Shown here: piece after piece, positions 1 through 5,902 of the stretch
Layout: every line of letters begins with the position of its first letter
Position numbering within the stretch: position 1 is the first letter of the stretch
DNA from: an uncultured Clostridia bacterium
GTDB lineage: Bacteria; Bacillota; Clostridia; Oscillospirales; Acutalibacteraceae
Reading direction: 5' to 3'
Assembly (NCBI GenBank): GCA_947624755.1
Contig: CANQLQ010000054.1
Coordinates: forward strand, 1-9,517
Length of the DNA stretch: 9,517 nucleotides
Translations under genes and position numbers: made by a program
The notes under the pieces: model-generated
What the model saw: only the letters and a program-made list of their open reading frames with translations
Database searches by the model: none
What the model was told of the DNA's origin: nothing

Positions 1-1
1 T

Positions 2-76
2 GGCAAAAATGACGGAAAATATCGGTGCAAGATGCGCGTTCAGCCGGCAGGCGTGATTTATTCAGTGGTTCCTTAA
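2..76 (+). CDS. Possible 3' end of an unidentified gene (5' end outside window)
   Basis: Frame 2 is open from the window edge to a TAA at 74-76 and encodes 24 residues ending MRVQPAGVIYSVVP. I do not recognise the product. The other two plus frames stop at bases 10-12 and 52-54. Support is indirect. A good plus-strand terminator lies 120 bases downstream and faces a minus-strand terminator for the lipase gene, which is the arrangement expected of two converging genes. The last five codons and the stop fall in a copy of the dispersed end repeat described at 55-132. The C-terminus may therefore be repeat-derived, or the frame may be fortuitous. Confidence 0.35.
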   Translation, partial: GKNDGKYRCKMRVQPAGVIYSVVP

Positions 77-132
77 TTTAAGAAATCTCCGGTTAAATCG
101 CGCTTCCTTAGATTTAATCAGAGCTTCCTTAA
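55..132. repeat. Three tandem degenerate copies of the dispersed element's right end
   Basis: Three segments resemble the right terminal repeat ATTAATCAGCGCTTCC seen intact at 8575-8590. They are 55-75 (GATTTATTCAGTGGTTCCTTA), 92-110 (GTTAAATCGCGCTTCCTTA) and 111-132 (GATTTAATCAGAGCTTCC plus TTAA). Each is followed by TTAA or TTAG, the same YTAR-type tetramer found beside other copies in the window. They look like remnants of nested or deleted elements. No internal core sequence remains between them. Confidence 0.6.
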
Positions 133-195
133 GTTTTGCAAGGCAGATTAATATTTTTTTATTCAAGCCGCAAGACAATTTTCAAAACTAAATCA

Positions 196-230
196 AAAGC
201 AGGTTACACAATATGCAGCCTGCTTTTTTT
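196..230 (+). terminator. Rho-independent terminator, plus strand
   Basis: AAAGCAGGTT (196-205) pairs with AGCCTGCTTT (217-226) across an 11-base loop, with a single G-U pair, and the strand continues as an unbroken T run to 230. It would terminate a plus-strand gene entering from the left edge of the window. Confidence 0.8.
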
Positions 231-256
231 ATTTGGTATGCTTTTGAAGAAACTTT

Positions 257-284
257 AAAAAAACGCAAAGTGAATGTATGCGTT
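257..284 (-). terminator. Rho-independent terminator, minus strand (downstream of lipase 1)
   Basis: Read on the minus strand, AACGCA (284-279) and TGCGTT (267-262) form a 6-bp stem with an 11-base loop. The stem runs into a T tract, seen as seven A on the plus strand at 257-263. It lies about 130 bases beyond the lipase stop codon and faces the plus-strand terminator at 196-230. The stem is short, so strength is uncertain. Confidence 0.6.
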
Positions 285-340
285 GTTTGCTATGTGTCGA
301 TATGAAAAAATGACGCAAATTGAACTTTTACAATCGTGTA

Positions 341-380
341 GGGGCTGTCGCAAATCGGTAAAGCGAAGAGCGACAGCCCT
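341..380. repeat. GC-rich hairpin 3' of lipase 1
   Basis: GGGCTGTCGC (342-351) pairs perfectly with GCGACAGCCC (370-379) around an 18-base loop; 341 and 380 add a G-U pair. It begins 36 bases past the lipase 1 stop on the minus strand. A hairpin with similar flanks (GTAGGGGC before, TAAT after) but a different stem follows lipase 2 at 2253-2276. There is no T run on either side, so it is not a classical terminator. It could be a dispersed repeat or a 3'-UTR processing or stability element. Confidence 0.65.
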
Positions 381-415
381 GTAATTGACAATCTGCCAAA
401 AAGACATTCGATTTT

Positions 416-1633
416 TTATCCCTCAAGTGAATTTATCATTGAAAGAAGGTCAACATAAAGCCCCTTGACATCGTTCGGAATCATAAGACCGCCTTCAAGC
501 GACATATGGTCGCCGTTATATATAGGCATAATGTTCCATACGCCTTTTTCAACATGGTTTTCATCATAAACCGTACTCGGTGCGTCGAACGGAGCCATTG
601 CCGAAATTGTGTTTACAAGACCGTCGTTCATATACCAACTGTTGTCAAGAACAACTCCGCCGTCTGTTACAGCATCATAAGAGCCCATTGCTTTTGAAGC
701 GGTTCTGAAAAGAATTTCCATTTCGCTGTCAATAGGGGAAAATGTTCCGTCCTCATTTTCTTTTGAAGCGTTGCACGCAATTGAGAAGTAGTATGCGTTG
801 GGAATAGTTGAAATGGACTTGTTCATTTCAAGAGCGTTGTCAATCGTCATGTCATGCTCTGCATAGTCACGTTCATCTCTGCCGTCTTTGCCTATATCCT
901 GCGCCATAATTATCATCTGTGCGCCGAGAGTTTCAATCGTGGTTTTAACGGTACTTTTGAGTGTGCTTTTGTCAATATACTGAGAAAGGTCTGTATCCTT
1001 AACTTCATATGCCGTTGTTCCGTTGTGGGGAGCGGCGAGGGTGGTAACGCTGTAAATCCAGTCGCCTTTGCCGCCTTCAAAAAGCGGTGAGATATTGCCT
1101 TCGTCCGTTGCGTTTCTTTCTGCTTCGCTTCCGTTTTCCATAAGGCTTGCGAAAAGTCTTACCGTTGCGCCGCCGAATGAATGACCGAGAATGTTTATTT
1201 TATGTTCTTCGTCAAATTCGTCAATAAGGGCAATACCGCTGAAATCTTTTCCAAAGCGTTCGTGGTTATATTCTTTGCTGTGCGCTTCTCCGTAGTCAAC
1301 CACACTGCCCGTAAGCTGAGCGTAAAGTTCGCACGCTCTGTCCCATGCGCTGCCTGTTCCCGCAACAGAAGCGGCATAGCAGTCAAAGCCCTTGTCGTTA
1401 AGATATTCCATAAGATCGCCGCCCATAACGCCCCAATATGGCATAAGCTTGTATTGTGGGTCGTAGCTGCCCCAGCCGAGAAGACCGTGAACAAATACAA
1501 ATTTATAATTTGTGTTCCAGTTTGAGCTGTCAGCTTTGAGAAGGTCAACTGCGCCTGTACCGCCGAAAAGTATTGAAAAGCTGATAATAATTGAGATAAG
1601 CTTGTAAATAATCTGATGTACTATTGCCGCCAT
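416..1633 (-). CDS. Secreted lipase, family I.5-like alpha/beta hydrolase (paralogue 1)
   Basis: This 405-residue protein probably hydrolyses ester bonds of lipids outside the cell. Residues 11-25 are a hydrophobic signal segment, with LKA near 32-34 as a possible cleavage site and no lipobox cysteine. The oxyanion-hole strand FVFVHG is at 45-50. The nucleophile elbow GHSFGG puts the catalytic Ser at 152. Asp337 (MNDGLVN) and His376 (GDHMSL) complete the triad in the positions known from Geobacillus/staphylococcal lipases. The WDRACELYAQL block and DYGxxH...NHERFG match the zinc site of that family, suggesting ligands Asp98, His118, His124 and probably Asp261. The start is supported by AAGGA six bases upstream. 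A tandem paralogue lies upstream at 2312-3499. The signal peptide has only one lysine before its core, which is weakly charged. Lipase rather than another esterase is inferred; substrate is unknown. Confidence 0.88.
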   Translation of the reverse strand: MAAIVHQIIYKLISIIISFSILFGGTGAVDLLKADSSNWNTNYKFVFVHGLLGWGSYDPQYKLMPYWGVMGGDLMEYLNDKGFDCYAASVAGTGSAWDRACELYAQLTGSVVDYGEAHSKEYNHERFGKDFSGIALIDEFDEEHKINILGHSFGGATVRLFASLMENGSEAERNATDEGNISPLFEGGKGDWIYSVTTLAAPHNGTTAYEVKDTDLSQYIDKSTLKSTVKTTIETLGAQMIIMAQDIGKDGRDERDYAEHDMTIDNALEMNKSISTIPNAYYFSIACNASKENEDGTFSPIDSEMEILFRTASKAMGSYDAVTDGGVVLDNSWYMNDGLVNTISAMAPFDAPSTVYDENHVEKGVWNIMPIYNGDHMSLEGGLMIPNDVKGLYVDLLSMINSLEG

Positions 1634-1783
1634 TTTGTTTCCTTCGTTTACAAAAGGTGTAAACTTTCCTTTCTTTTTATCAGGGAAAATTTCATAATTT
1701 ATACTGCCTGCTAATGAAGCGATGAACAGCCGAATCTTCCTTAATTAAAAATTTATAGACAGTTAACAAAAAATTAACAATCT
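1634..1783 (-). promoter_or_regulatory. Long 5' leader of lipase 1 with inverted repeats
   Basis: If transcription starts near 1783 (promoter at 1790-1818), the leader is about 150 nt. It contains GTTTAC-N7-GTAAAC (1646-1664), ending 12 bases before the start codon and flanking the ribosome site, and GTTAA-N7-TTAAC (1762-1778) near the predicted transcript start. A 15-codon ORF (MKFSLIKRKESLHLL) starts with the ATG at 1695-1693 and ends just before the lipase ribosome site. No known riboswitch class was recognised. Control by an operator protein or by the leader ORF is speculative. Confidence 0.35.
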
Positions 1784-1789
1784 AACAAA

Positions 1790-1818
1790 ATAATAACACT
1801 TTATTTTGTTTTTGTCAA
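1790..1818 (-). promoter_or_regulatory. Sigma-A-type promoter for lipase 1
   Basis: On the minus strand TTGACA (1818-1813) is separated by 17 bases from TATTAT (1795-1790), so the -35 is perfect and the -10 has one mismatch. The flanking DNA is very AT-rich. Predicted start of transcription is near 1783. The 152-bp repeats at 1898-2191 lie upstream of this promoter, so they are not in its transcript. Confidence 0.7.
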
Positions 1819-1897
1819 TAAATCAGCGAAAAATAAACAAAAAGATGAATAATATTTATACTTTTTTATTTTGACGGCAAAAAAGAGGCTGTCGCCC

Positions 1898-2049
1898 GCG
1901 GACATCGTCCGCAGGAATTACGCGGGATGGATTGATATGAATCTTTACATACATACCGCGGCACGGCTTGGTACTGAACCTATTTTCATATTTTTCGATT
2001 AGGCAATTTTACCTCCCCTGAAAGGGGAGGTGGCACACGCAGTGTGACG
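1898..2049. repeat. 152-bp tandem repeat, copy 1, with two hairpins
   Basis: This unit repeats at 2050 with an exact 152-base offset. Bases 1929-1987 are identical to 2081-2139 over 59 bases. The unit opens with a REP-like hairpin, GCGGAC-ATC-GTCCGC (1898-1912), and near its end has CCTCCCCT-GAA-AGGGGAGG (2012-2030), a perfect 8-bp stem that gains one A-T pair at 2011/2031. Read on the minus strand, CCCGCGTAATTCCTGCGGAC matches the plus-strand segment at 6080-6099 (CCCGCGTAACTCCTGCGGGC). The unit therefore belongs to the same repeat family in the opposite orientation. I see no gene in it. Confidence 0.85.
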
Positions 2050-2191
2050 GCAGGCATCGCCTGCATGAGTTACGCGAGTTGGATTGATATGAATCTTTAC
2101 ATACATACCGCGGCACGGCTTGGTACTGAACCTATTTTCGCATTTTTTGATTAAACAATTTTGCCTCCCCTGAAAGTGGAGGTTGCACACG
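2050..2191. repeat. 152-bp tandem repeat, copy 2 (slightly shortened), plus degenerate third copy
   Basis: This second unit opens with GCAGGC-ATC-GCCTGC (2050-2064), which pairs perfectly although the stem bases differ from copy 1. Its second hairpin, CCTCCCCT-GAA-AGTGGAGG (2164-2182), has one mismatch. From GCAGGAGTTACG at about 2191 a third, much-diverged partial copy lacking the GC hairpin runs to about 2252. Confidence 0.8.
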
Positions 2192-2252
2192 CAGGAGTTA
2201 CGAAAGGTAGATTTATGTAAGTTTACTCTTACGCCGCAAAACGGTACGCGTA

Positions 2253-2276
2253 GGGGCGACCCCGTGTGGTCGCCCC
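2253..2276. repeat. GC-rich hairpin 3' of lipase 2
   Basis: GGGGCGACC (2253-2261) pairs perfectly with GGTCGCCCC (2268-2276) over a 6-base loop. It occupies the same place relative to lipase 2 as 341-380 does to lipase 1. Between hairpin and stop codon both loci share GCCAAAAAGACATTCGATTT. No T run follows on the minus strand. Confidence 0.7.
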
Positions 2277-2311
2277 GTAATAAACAACTTGCCAAAAAGA
2301 CATTCGATTTT

Positions 2312-3499
2312 TTATCCTTCAAGTGAATTTACCATTGAAAGAAGGTCAACATAAATCCCCTTGACATCGTTAGTCTTGAAAAGACCGCCTTGAAGCGACA
2401 TATGGTCGCCGTTATAAATAGGCATAATGTTCCACACGCCTTTTTCGACATGGTTTTCATCATATTCTGTCTGCGGAGCGCCAATAGGAGCTTTTGCCGA
2501 AACCGTGTTTACAAGTCCATCGTTCATCTTCCAACTTTCGTCAATTACAAAACCTTTTTCGGTTGTGCCGGTGTAAGCGCCCATTGCGTTAGAAGAAGCA
2601 CGGAAAAGAATTTCCATTTTTTTGCTGTCTGCAACGTAATTTCCGCTTTCATTCATTGTTGAAGCGTTGCAGGGAATTGAAAAATAATAAGTGTTTTTCA
2701 GCGTTGAAATTGATTTGTTCAATTCAAGCGCATTGTCTATAGTCATATCATAATCGGCATAATCTTCCGCAATTCTGCCGTCTTTGCCGCCCATATCGTT
2801 TGCCTTTGAAACAAGGCCGGACAACATTTCTTCTAATTTTGAAGAACCTGTGTTTTCGGCGTCGGTATTGTCAATATTATAAGCTGTTGTGCCGTTATGC
2901 GGAGCGGCAAGGGTAATTATGCTGTAAATCCAATCGCCCTTTCCTCCGGTAAATAAACCGGAAATTTCGCTTTCATCGGTTGCGTTTTGTTCAGCTTCAC
3001 TTCCGTTTTCCATAAGGCTTGCGAAAAGTCTTACCGTTGCGCCGCCGAATGAATGACCGAGGAGGTTAATTTTGTTTTCTTCGTCAAATTTGTCAATAAG
3101 AGCAATTCCGGTATAATCTTTGCCGAAGCGTTCGTGACCGCATCTTTCGCTGTGCTGCTTACCGTAGTCAACAACGCTGCCGGTAAGCTGAGCGTAAAGC
3201 TCACAGGCTCTGTCCCATGCGCTTGACGAAGGAGCGACAGAAGCGGCATAGCAATCGAAACCTTTGTCATTGAGATATTTCATGAGGTCACCGCCGAACA
3301 TACCCCAATACGGCATTAGCCTGTATTGCGCGTCATAGCTGCCCCAGCCCGAAAGACCGTGAACAAAAACAAATTTGTAATTTGTGTTCCAAGCCGAATT
3401 GTCCGCCTTTATACAATCTCCGCTTGCACCGAAGAGCATAGCGATTGAAATTAATACAGATGCAAGTTTGTAAAAGATTTGATGAAAAATTGCTGTCAT
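2312..3499 (-). CDS. Secreted lipase, family I.5-like alpha/beta hydrolase (paralogue 2)
   Basis: This 395-residue paralogue of the 416-1633 product shares its architecture. A hydrophobic signal segment covers about residues 11-26. It has FVFVHG at 43-48, GHSFGG with Ser150, Asp327 in MNDGLVN and His366 in GDHMSL. Putative zinc ligands are Asp96, His116, His122 and Asp251. The two proteins are nearly identical around the nucleophile and through the C-terminal DENHVEKGVWNIMPIYNGDH region. They differ most at about residues 205-235, the stretch between the nucleophile domain and the last zinc ligand, where paralogue 1 is about ten residues longer. GAGGG sits six bases before the ATG, and its own promoter lies at 3533-3561. 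A role in scavenging lipids is inferred. The different middle region could give a different substrate preference. Confidence 0.88.
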   Translation of the reverse strand: MTAIFHQIFYKLASVLISIAMLFGASGDCIKADNSAWNTNYKFVFVHGLSGWGSYDAQYRLMPYWGMFGGDLMKYLNDKGFDCYAASVAPSSSAWDRACELYAQLTGSVVDYGKQHSERCGHERFGKDYTGIALIDKFDEENKINLLGHSFGGATVRLFASLMENGSEAEQNATDESEISGLFTGGKGDWIYSIITLAAPHNGTTAYNIDNTDAENTGSSKLEEMLSGLVSKANDMGGKDGRIAEDYADYDMTIDNALELNKSISTLKNTYYFSIPCNASTMNESGNYVADSKKMEILFRASSNAMGAYTGTTEKGFVIDESWKMNDGLVNTVSAKAPIGAPQTEYDENHVEKGVWNIMPIYNGDHMSLQGGLFKTNDVKGIYVDLLSMVNSLEG

Positions 3500-3532
3500 A
3501 AAAATCCCTCTTTCTTTATTTTATACAAATAA

Positions 3533-3561
3533 ATTTTAACATTGCTAATATTACAAGTCAA
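3533..3561 (-). promoter_or_regulatory. Sigma-A-type promoter for lipase 2
   Basis: On the minus strand TTGACT (3561-3556) is followed after 17 bases by TAAAAT (3538-3533). The predicted transcript begins about 25-30 bases before the start codon. This leader is much shorter than that of lipase 1, so the paralogues are probably controlled differently. Confidence 0.65.
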
Positions 3562-3639
3562 TGAAAAAATACTTATCATTTTTTTAAAAATAATTAAGGA
3601 ACGACAAATGCCTAAGAAAAATTATAATAAGTAGGGCTT

Positions 3640-4452
3640 CTATTTTGTATAAACCCCAACAACAAATTCAACTGTTGTTTCAAGACGGTCAATCAAGTGA
3701 ATTTTTTCCTTGTCCTTTTGTGAAGTCCGGTAATAATAAGGGGTCATTGCGAAAAGACTTTGAATATCTTCATTTGATTCCAAAGAAACTGTTTTTGAAA
3801 TTTTAAATGTGTCGGAGAGATTCAGATTTTTCGTTTCGGGGAGCTGTTCATCGTTCTTGTATGGCGTATCGTAAATTTTTTCTTTCAATTCAAAAAGGTG
3901 GTTTTCGCCCGGTACAACGCTCAAAAGAACACCTCCTTTTCTCAATACTCTTGAAAATTCATTTTCATGAAACGGAGCGAAAAAGTGAAAGGCGATGTCA
4001 ACGCTTTCATCTTCAATAGGAATGTGAGAAATGTTTGCGACAAAAAATGACGCATCAAGCTTTCTTCTTGCCGCAAGGCGAACCATTTGTCTTGAAAGGT
4101 CAAAGCCGTAAAGCTCTCCGCTTTGTTTTTCGAGAACTTTTTTACTGTAATAGCCCTCGCCGCAGCAGATGTCAAGCATGACCGGTTTTTCTTTTTTCAT
4201 TGAAGTGACATATTCGCAAATACCGTCGGCAAGGGAGGAAAAATAATCCTTATTTAAAAATGCCTGCCGTGACTGAGCCATTGACCCATTGTCACCTATT
4301 AGGTCTCCGTTTTTGCTTTTGCCGGAAAGAAGGTTTACATACCCTTGTTTTGCAATATCAAAAAGGTGATTGTTGCCGCAGACAAGGCTTTTTTCGTTTT
4401 GGGTAAATTTACTGCCGCAGACAGGGCAGATAAGCTTATCAATAAAATACAT
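3640..4452 (-). CDS. rlmA: 23S rRNA (guanine-N1)-methyltransferase, RlmA family
   Basis: This 270-residue enzyme is predicted to methylate N1 of a guanine in helix 35 of 23S rRNA (G745 or G748) using S-adenosylmethionine. The N-terminal zinc finger is visible as Cys9, Cys12, Cys25 and His29, the CxxC...CxxxH pattern of the family. The conserved GYVNLL segment (37-42) and the QAFL segment (63-66) follow. The Rossmann methyltransferase fold has motif I VMLDICCGEGYYS at 91-103, GFDLS at 116-120 and an FAPF motif at 158-161. AAAGG lies about eight bases before the ATG. It is transcribed divergently from ybaK. Length is normal. Position specificity (RlmA-I versus the Gram-positive RlmA-II/TlrB type, which affects tylosin resistance in some species) cannot be settled by eye. 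Confidence 0.88.
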   Translation of the reverse strand: MYFIDKLICPVCGSKFTQNEKSLVCGNNHLFDIAKQGYVNLLSGKSKNGDLIGDNGSMAQSRQAFLNKDYFSSLADGICEYVTSMKKEKPVMLDICCGEGYYSKKVLEKQSGELYGFDLSRQMVRLAARRKLDASFFVANISHIPIEDESVDIAFHFFAPFHENEFSRVLRKGGVLLSVVPGENHLFELKEKIYDTPYKNDEQLPETKNLNLSDTFKISKTVSLESNEDIQSLFAMTPYYYRTSQKDKEKIHLIDRLETTVEFVVGVYTK

Positions 4453-4470
4453 TGTAAACTACCTTTGTTA

Positions 4471-4499
4471 TTGAAAAAAATCTTATTTTATGATATTAT
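4471..4499 (+). promoter_or_regulatory. Promoter for ybaK-DUF1836, sharing its -10 with the rlmA promoter
   Basis: Plus-strand TTGAAA (4471-4476), a 17-base spacer and TATTAT (4494-4499). Transcription would start near 4506, giving a leader of about 55 nt. It forms a bidirectional promoter with the rlmA elements. Confidence 0.65.
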
Positions 4500-4523
4500 A
4501 CTAAGGATATTTTAATCGGTCAA
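4495..4523 (-). promoter_or_regulatory. Promoter for rlmA, sharing its -10 with the ybaK promoter
   Basis: Minus-strand TTGACC (4523-4518), a 17-base spacer and a perfect TATAAT (4500-4495). Transcription would start near 4488. The -10 box overlaps the plus-strand -10 (4494-4499) by five bases. Confidence 0.75.
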
Positions 4524-4561
4524 CTTTTATGTAAAAAAACAGATGCCGGACGGAGATTAAA

Positions 4562-5050
4562 ATGAGCAAAGATAAACGACAAAAAACCAACGCAATGCGT
4601 ATTCTTGATAAAAAGAAAATACCGTACAAAGTAAATTACTATCAATGCGATGAATTTATTGACGGTATGCATATTGCCGACAAGCTTTCACAGCCGTATG
4701 AAATTTCATTTAAAACCCTTGTCACGAAAGGTAAAAGCGGTGAACATTTTGTTTTCTGTCTGCCGGTAGACAAGGAAATTGATATGAAAAAGGCGGCGAA
4801 AGCGGTGGGCGAAAAAAGCATCGAGATGGTTCACGTCAAAGATATAAAAGATTTAACAGGTTATATAAGGGGCGGCTGTACGGCGATTGGAATGAAAAAG
4901 CAGTTTGCGACTGTCGTTGACATTTCCGCTTTGAATTATGACGAAATAATAGTCAGCGGCGGAGCTCTCGGTATTCAGCTTATGCTGTCGCCAAGCGACC
5001 TGCTGAAAGCCGTTAACGGAAAAACCGCAGAAATTACTTTTGAGGAGTGA
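4562..5050 (+). CDS. ybaK: Cys-tRNA(Pro)/Cys-tRNA(Cys) deacylase, YbaK/EbsC family
   Basis: This 162-residue cytosolic protein is of the normal length for YbaK-type trans-editing enzymes, which hydrolyse cysteine mischarged on tRNA(Pro) by prolyl-tRNA synthetase. Recognisable family features are FKTLVTKG (50-57) with the conserved Lys51, the FVFCLPVD strand (63-70), and the glycine-rich TGYIRGGCTAIG loop (99-110). Most homologues read GGCSPIG in that loop, so the Thr-Ala here is a mild variation. GGAG (4552-4555) is six bases before the ATG. The stop codon is six bases before the next gene, indicating an operon with the DUF1836 gene. A more general aminoacyl-tRNA deacylase activity is possible. 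Confidence 0.88.
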   Translation: MSKDKRQKTNAMRILDKKKIPYKVNYYQCDEFIDGMHIADKLSQPYEISFKTLVTKGKSGEHFVFCLPVDKEIDMKKAAKAVGEKSIEMVHVKDIKDLTGYIRGGCTAIGMKKQFATVVDISALNYDEIIVSGGALGIQLMLSPSDLLKAVNGKTAEITFEE

Positions 5051-5056
5051 TTAATA

Positions 5057-5614
5057 ATGCTTGAAAAAATTCCCGGAACGATACTTGATTTTGAAGAGGG
5101 CTTTGAAAAAAAGGCCTTTTCAGTTCTGACACCGCTTCTTTCTGTCACTCGCGGACTTACCCTCGGACAAATCAGTGAAATTACATCTCTTCCCGGTTCA
5201 ACGATTCAAAACTGGGTCAAGCGCGGCTGGATAGCTAACCCGAAGGGCAAACGCTACGGCGAAAGACAGGTTGCACGAATAATTATTATAAATATGCTAA
5301 AGGCCTGCCTTCAGCTTGAACAGATAGTTGATCTTATGACGTATGTCAACGGCAGTGTTGAAGATGATACAGACGATATAATTTGCGACAGGGAGCTTTT
5401 CAACAAGCTTTGTTATATAATTTATCTTGCGGATAAAAAGCACACTTTTGATAAAAACGAAATTTCTGCCGTTATTGAAGATGCGCTTTCAAATTACAAC
5501 GGACCCAAAAGCGATTCCAAAGAAAGGCTTTCAAAGGCTCTGACAATAATGACTCTTGCCTACCTATCATCGAAAATCAAACTTGAAGCTGAAAAAGAAT
5601 ATGCCGGTATCTAA
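5057..5614 (+). CDS. DUF1836 family protein, MerR-like helix-turn-helix regulator
   Basis: This 185-residue protein carries a predicted DNA-binding region at about 33-80: GLTLGQISEITSLPGSTIQNWVKRGWI followed by GKRYGERQVARIIIINML, which resembles the winged helix of MerR-type regulators. The rest is helical, with no transmembrane segment or ligand domain I can name. It is translationally close to ybaK, and its ribosome site GAGGAG (5042-5047) lies within the end of ybaK. DUF1836 proteins are widespread in Firmicutes and their targets are largely unknown. The last 11 codons, LEAEKEYAGI plus stop (5582-5614), reappear almost unchanged at 5711-5743 and 5870-5902. The C-terminus is therefore tied to the repeat array that follows and may have been replaced by it. 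Confidence 0.85.
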   Translation: MLEKIPGTILDFEEGFEKKAFSVLTPLLSVTRGLTLGQISEITSLPGSTIQNWVKRGWIANPKGKRYGERQVARIIIINMLKACLQLEQIVDLMTYVNGSVEDDTDDIICDRELFNKLCYIIYLADKKHTFDKNEISAVIEDALSNYNGPKSDSKERLSKALTIMTLAYLSSKIKLEAEKEYAGI

Positions 5615-5710
5615 ATATTCTGCGATTTAGAACAAAGAAGTTTCGCAGGGCGAAATATAAAATACTGCTTCTATATTAAAGTGTGTATTCCTGCGGGCGA
5701 TGCCCGCAAG
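5615..5710 (+). repeat. 96-bp repeat unit, copy 1, with REP-like hairpin
   Basis: This unit is about 92% identical (eight differences by eye) to 5774-5869. It contains a stem CTGCGA (5620-5625)/TCGCAG (5643-5648), an alternative TTTCG-N5-CGAAA hairpin, and at its end the perfect TGCGGGC-GAT-GCCCGCA hairpin (5692-5708). It starts right after the DUF1836 stop codon and is followed by a copy of that gene's tail. No T run follows the GC hairpin, so I do not call it a terminator. Confidence 0.85.
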
Positions 5711-5743
5711 CTTGAAGCTGAAAAAGAATATGCCGGTATCTAA
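5711..5743 (+). pseudogene. Second copy of the DUF1836 C-terminal tail
   Basis: These 33 bases are identical to 5582-5614, the last 11 codons (LEAEKEYAGI, stop) of the DUF1836 gene. No start codon or upstream coding sequence accompanies them, since the preceding DNA is the 96-bp repeat. They are presumed non-coding, produced by tandem duplication. Confidence 0.85.
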
Positions 5744-5769
5744 GGAATCACTGATTAATCAGCGTTTCC
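5744..5769. mobile_element. 26-bp palindromic 'solo' element with CTAA target duplication
   Basis: The left arm GGAATCACTGATT and right arm AATCAGCGTTTCC are inverted repeats with two mismatched pairs out of 13. Both arms match the ends of the longer elements at 8430-8590. CTAA stands on both sides (5740-5743 and 5770-5773). The parallel copy at 5611-5614 has a single CTAA running straight into the 96-bp repeat and serves as the empty site. It could be a minimal insertion or the footprint of a larger element that lost its interior. Confidence 0.75.
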
Positions 5770-5773
5770 CTAA

Positions 5774-5869
5774 ATACTCTGCGATTTAGAACAAGGAAGT
5801 TTCGCAGGCCGAAATGTAAAATGCTGTTTCTATATTAAAGTGCGTATTCCTGCGGGTGATGCCCGCAAG
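5774..5869 (+). repeat. 96-bp repeat unit, copy 2, with REP-like hairpin
   Basis: Second copy of 5615-5710, offset by 159 bases because of the 30-bp insertion (element plus CTAA). Its GC hairpin reads GCGGGT-GAT-GCCCGC (5852-5866), where the changed base still allows a T-G (U-G in RNA) pair. Confidence 0.85.
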
Positions 5870-5902
5870 CTTGAAGCTGAAAAAGAATATGCCGATATCT
5901 AA
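5870..5902 (+). pseudogene. Third copy of the DUF1836 C-terminal tail
   Basis: These 33 bases match the gene's terminal 11 codons with one change (GGT to GAT, so LEAEKEYADI). They end in CTAA, directly joined to the left end of the element at 5903. Confidence 0.85.

Noticed and set aside
506..1525. Plus-strand open frames antisense to lipase 1 (and similar ones antisense to lipase 2, rlmA and rimM)
   Set aside because: They are mirror frames of well-supported genes, with low-complexity or cysteine/arginine-rich translations and no family resemblance.
1729..1745. Possible remnants of the element ends at 1729-1745 (ATCTTCC-TTAA) and 3594-3603 (TTAA-GGAACG)
   Set aside because: They match only about ten bases of the terminal repeat and lack the CTGATTAAT part; not distinguishable from chance.
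2253..2276. Terminator for lipase 2
   Set aside because: The hairpin is strong but no T tract follows on the minus strand, so I list it as a repeat hairpin only.
1999..2322. Minus-strand open frame of 107 codons between the lipase genes
   Set aside because: It lies almost entirely in the 152-bp tandem repeats and hairpins, has repeated internal peptides and no recognisable domain. It also overlaps the lipase 2 stop region, so it is best explained as a chance frame in repeats.
5582..5902. CRISPR array
   Set aside because: Direct repeats are present but the units are 33 and 96 bp, only two or three in number, with similar 'spacers' and a coding tail as repeat. No cas genes are nearby.
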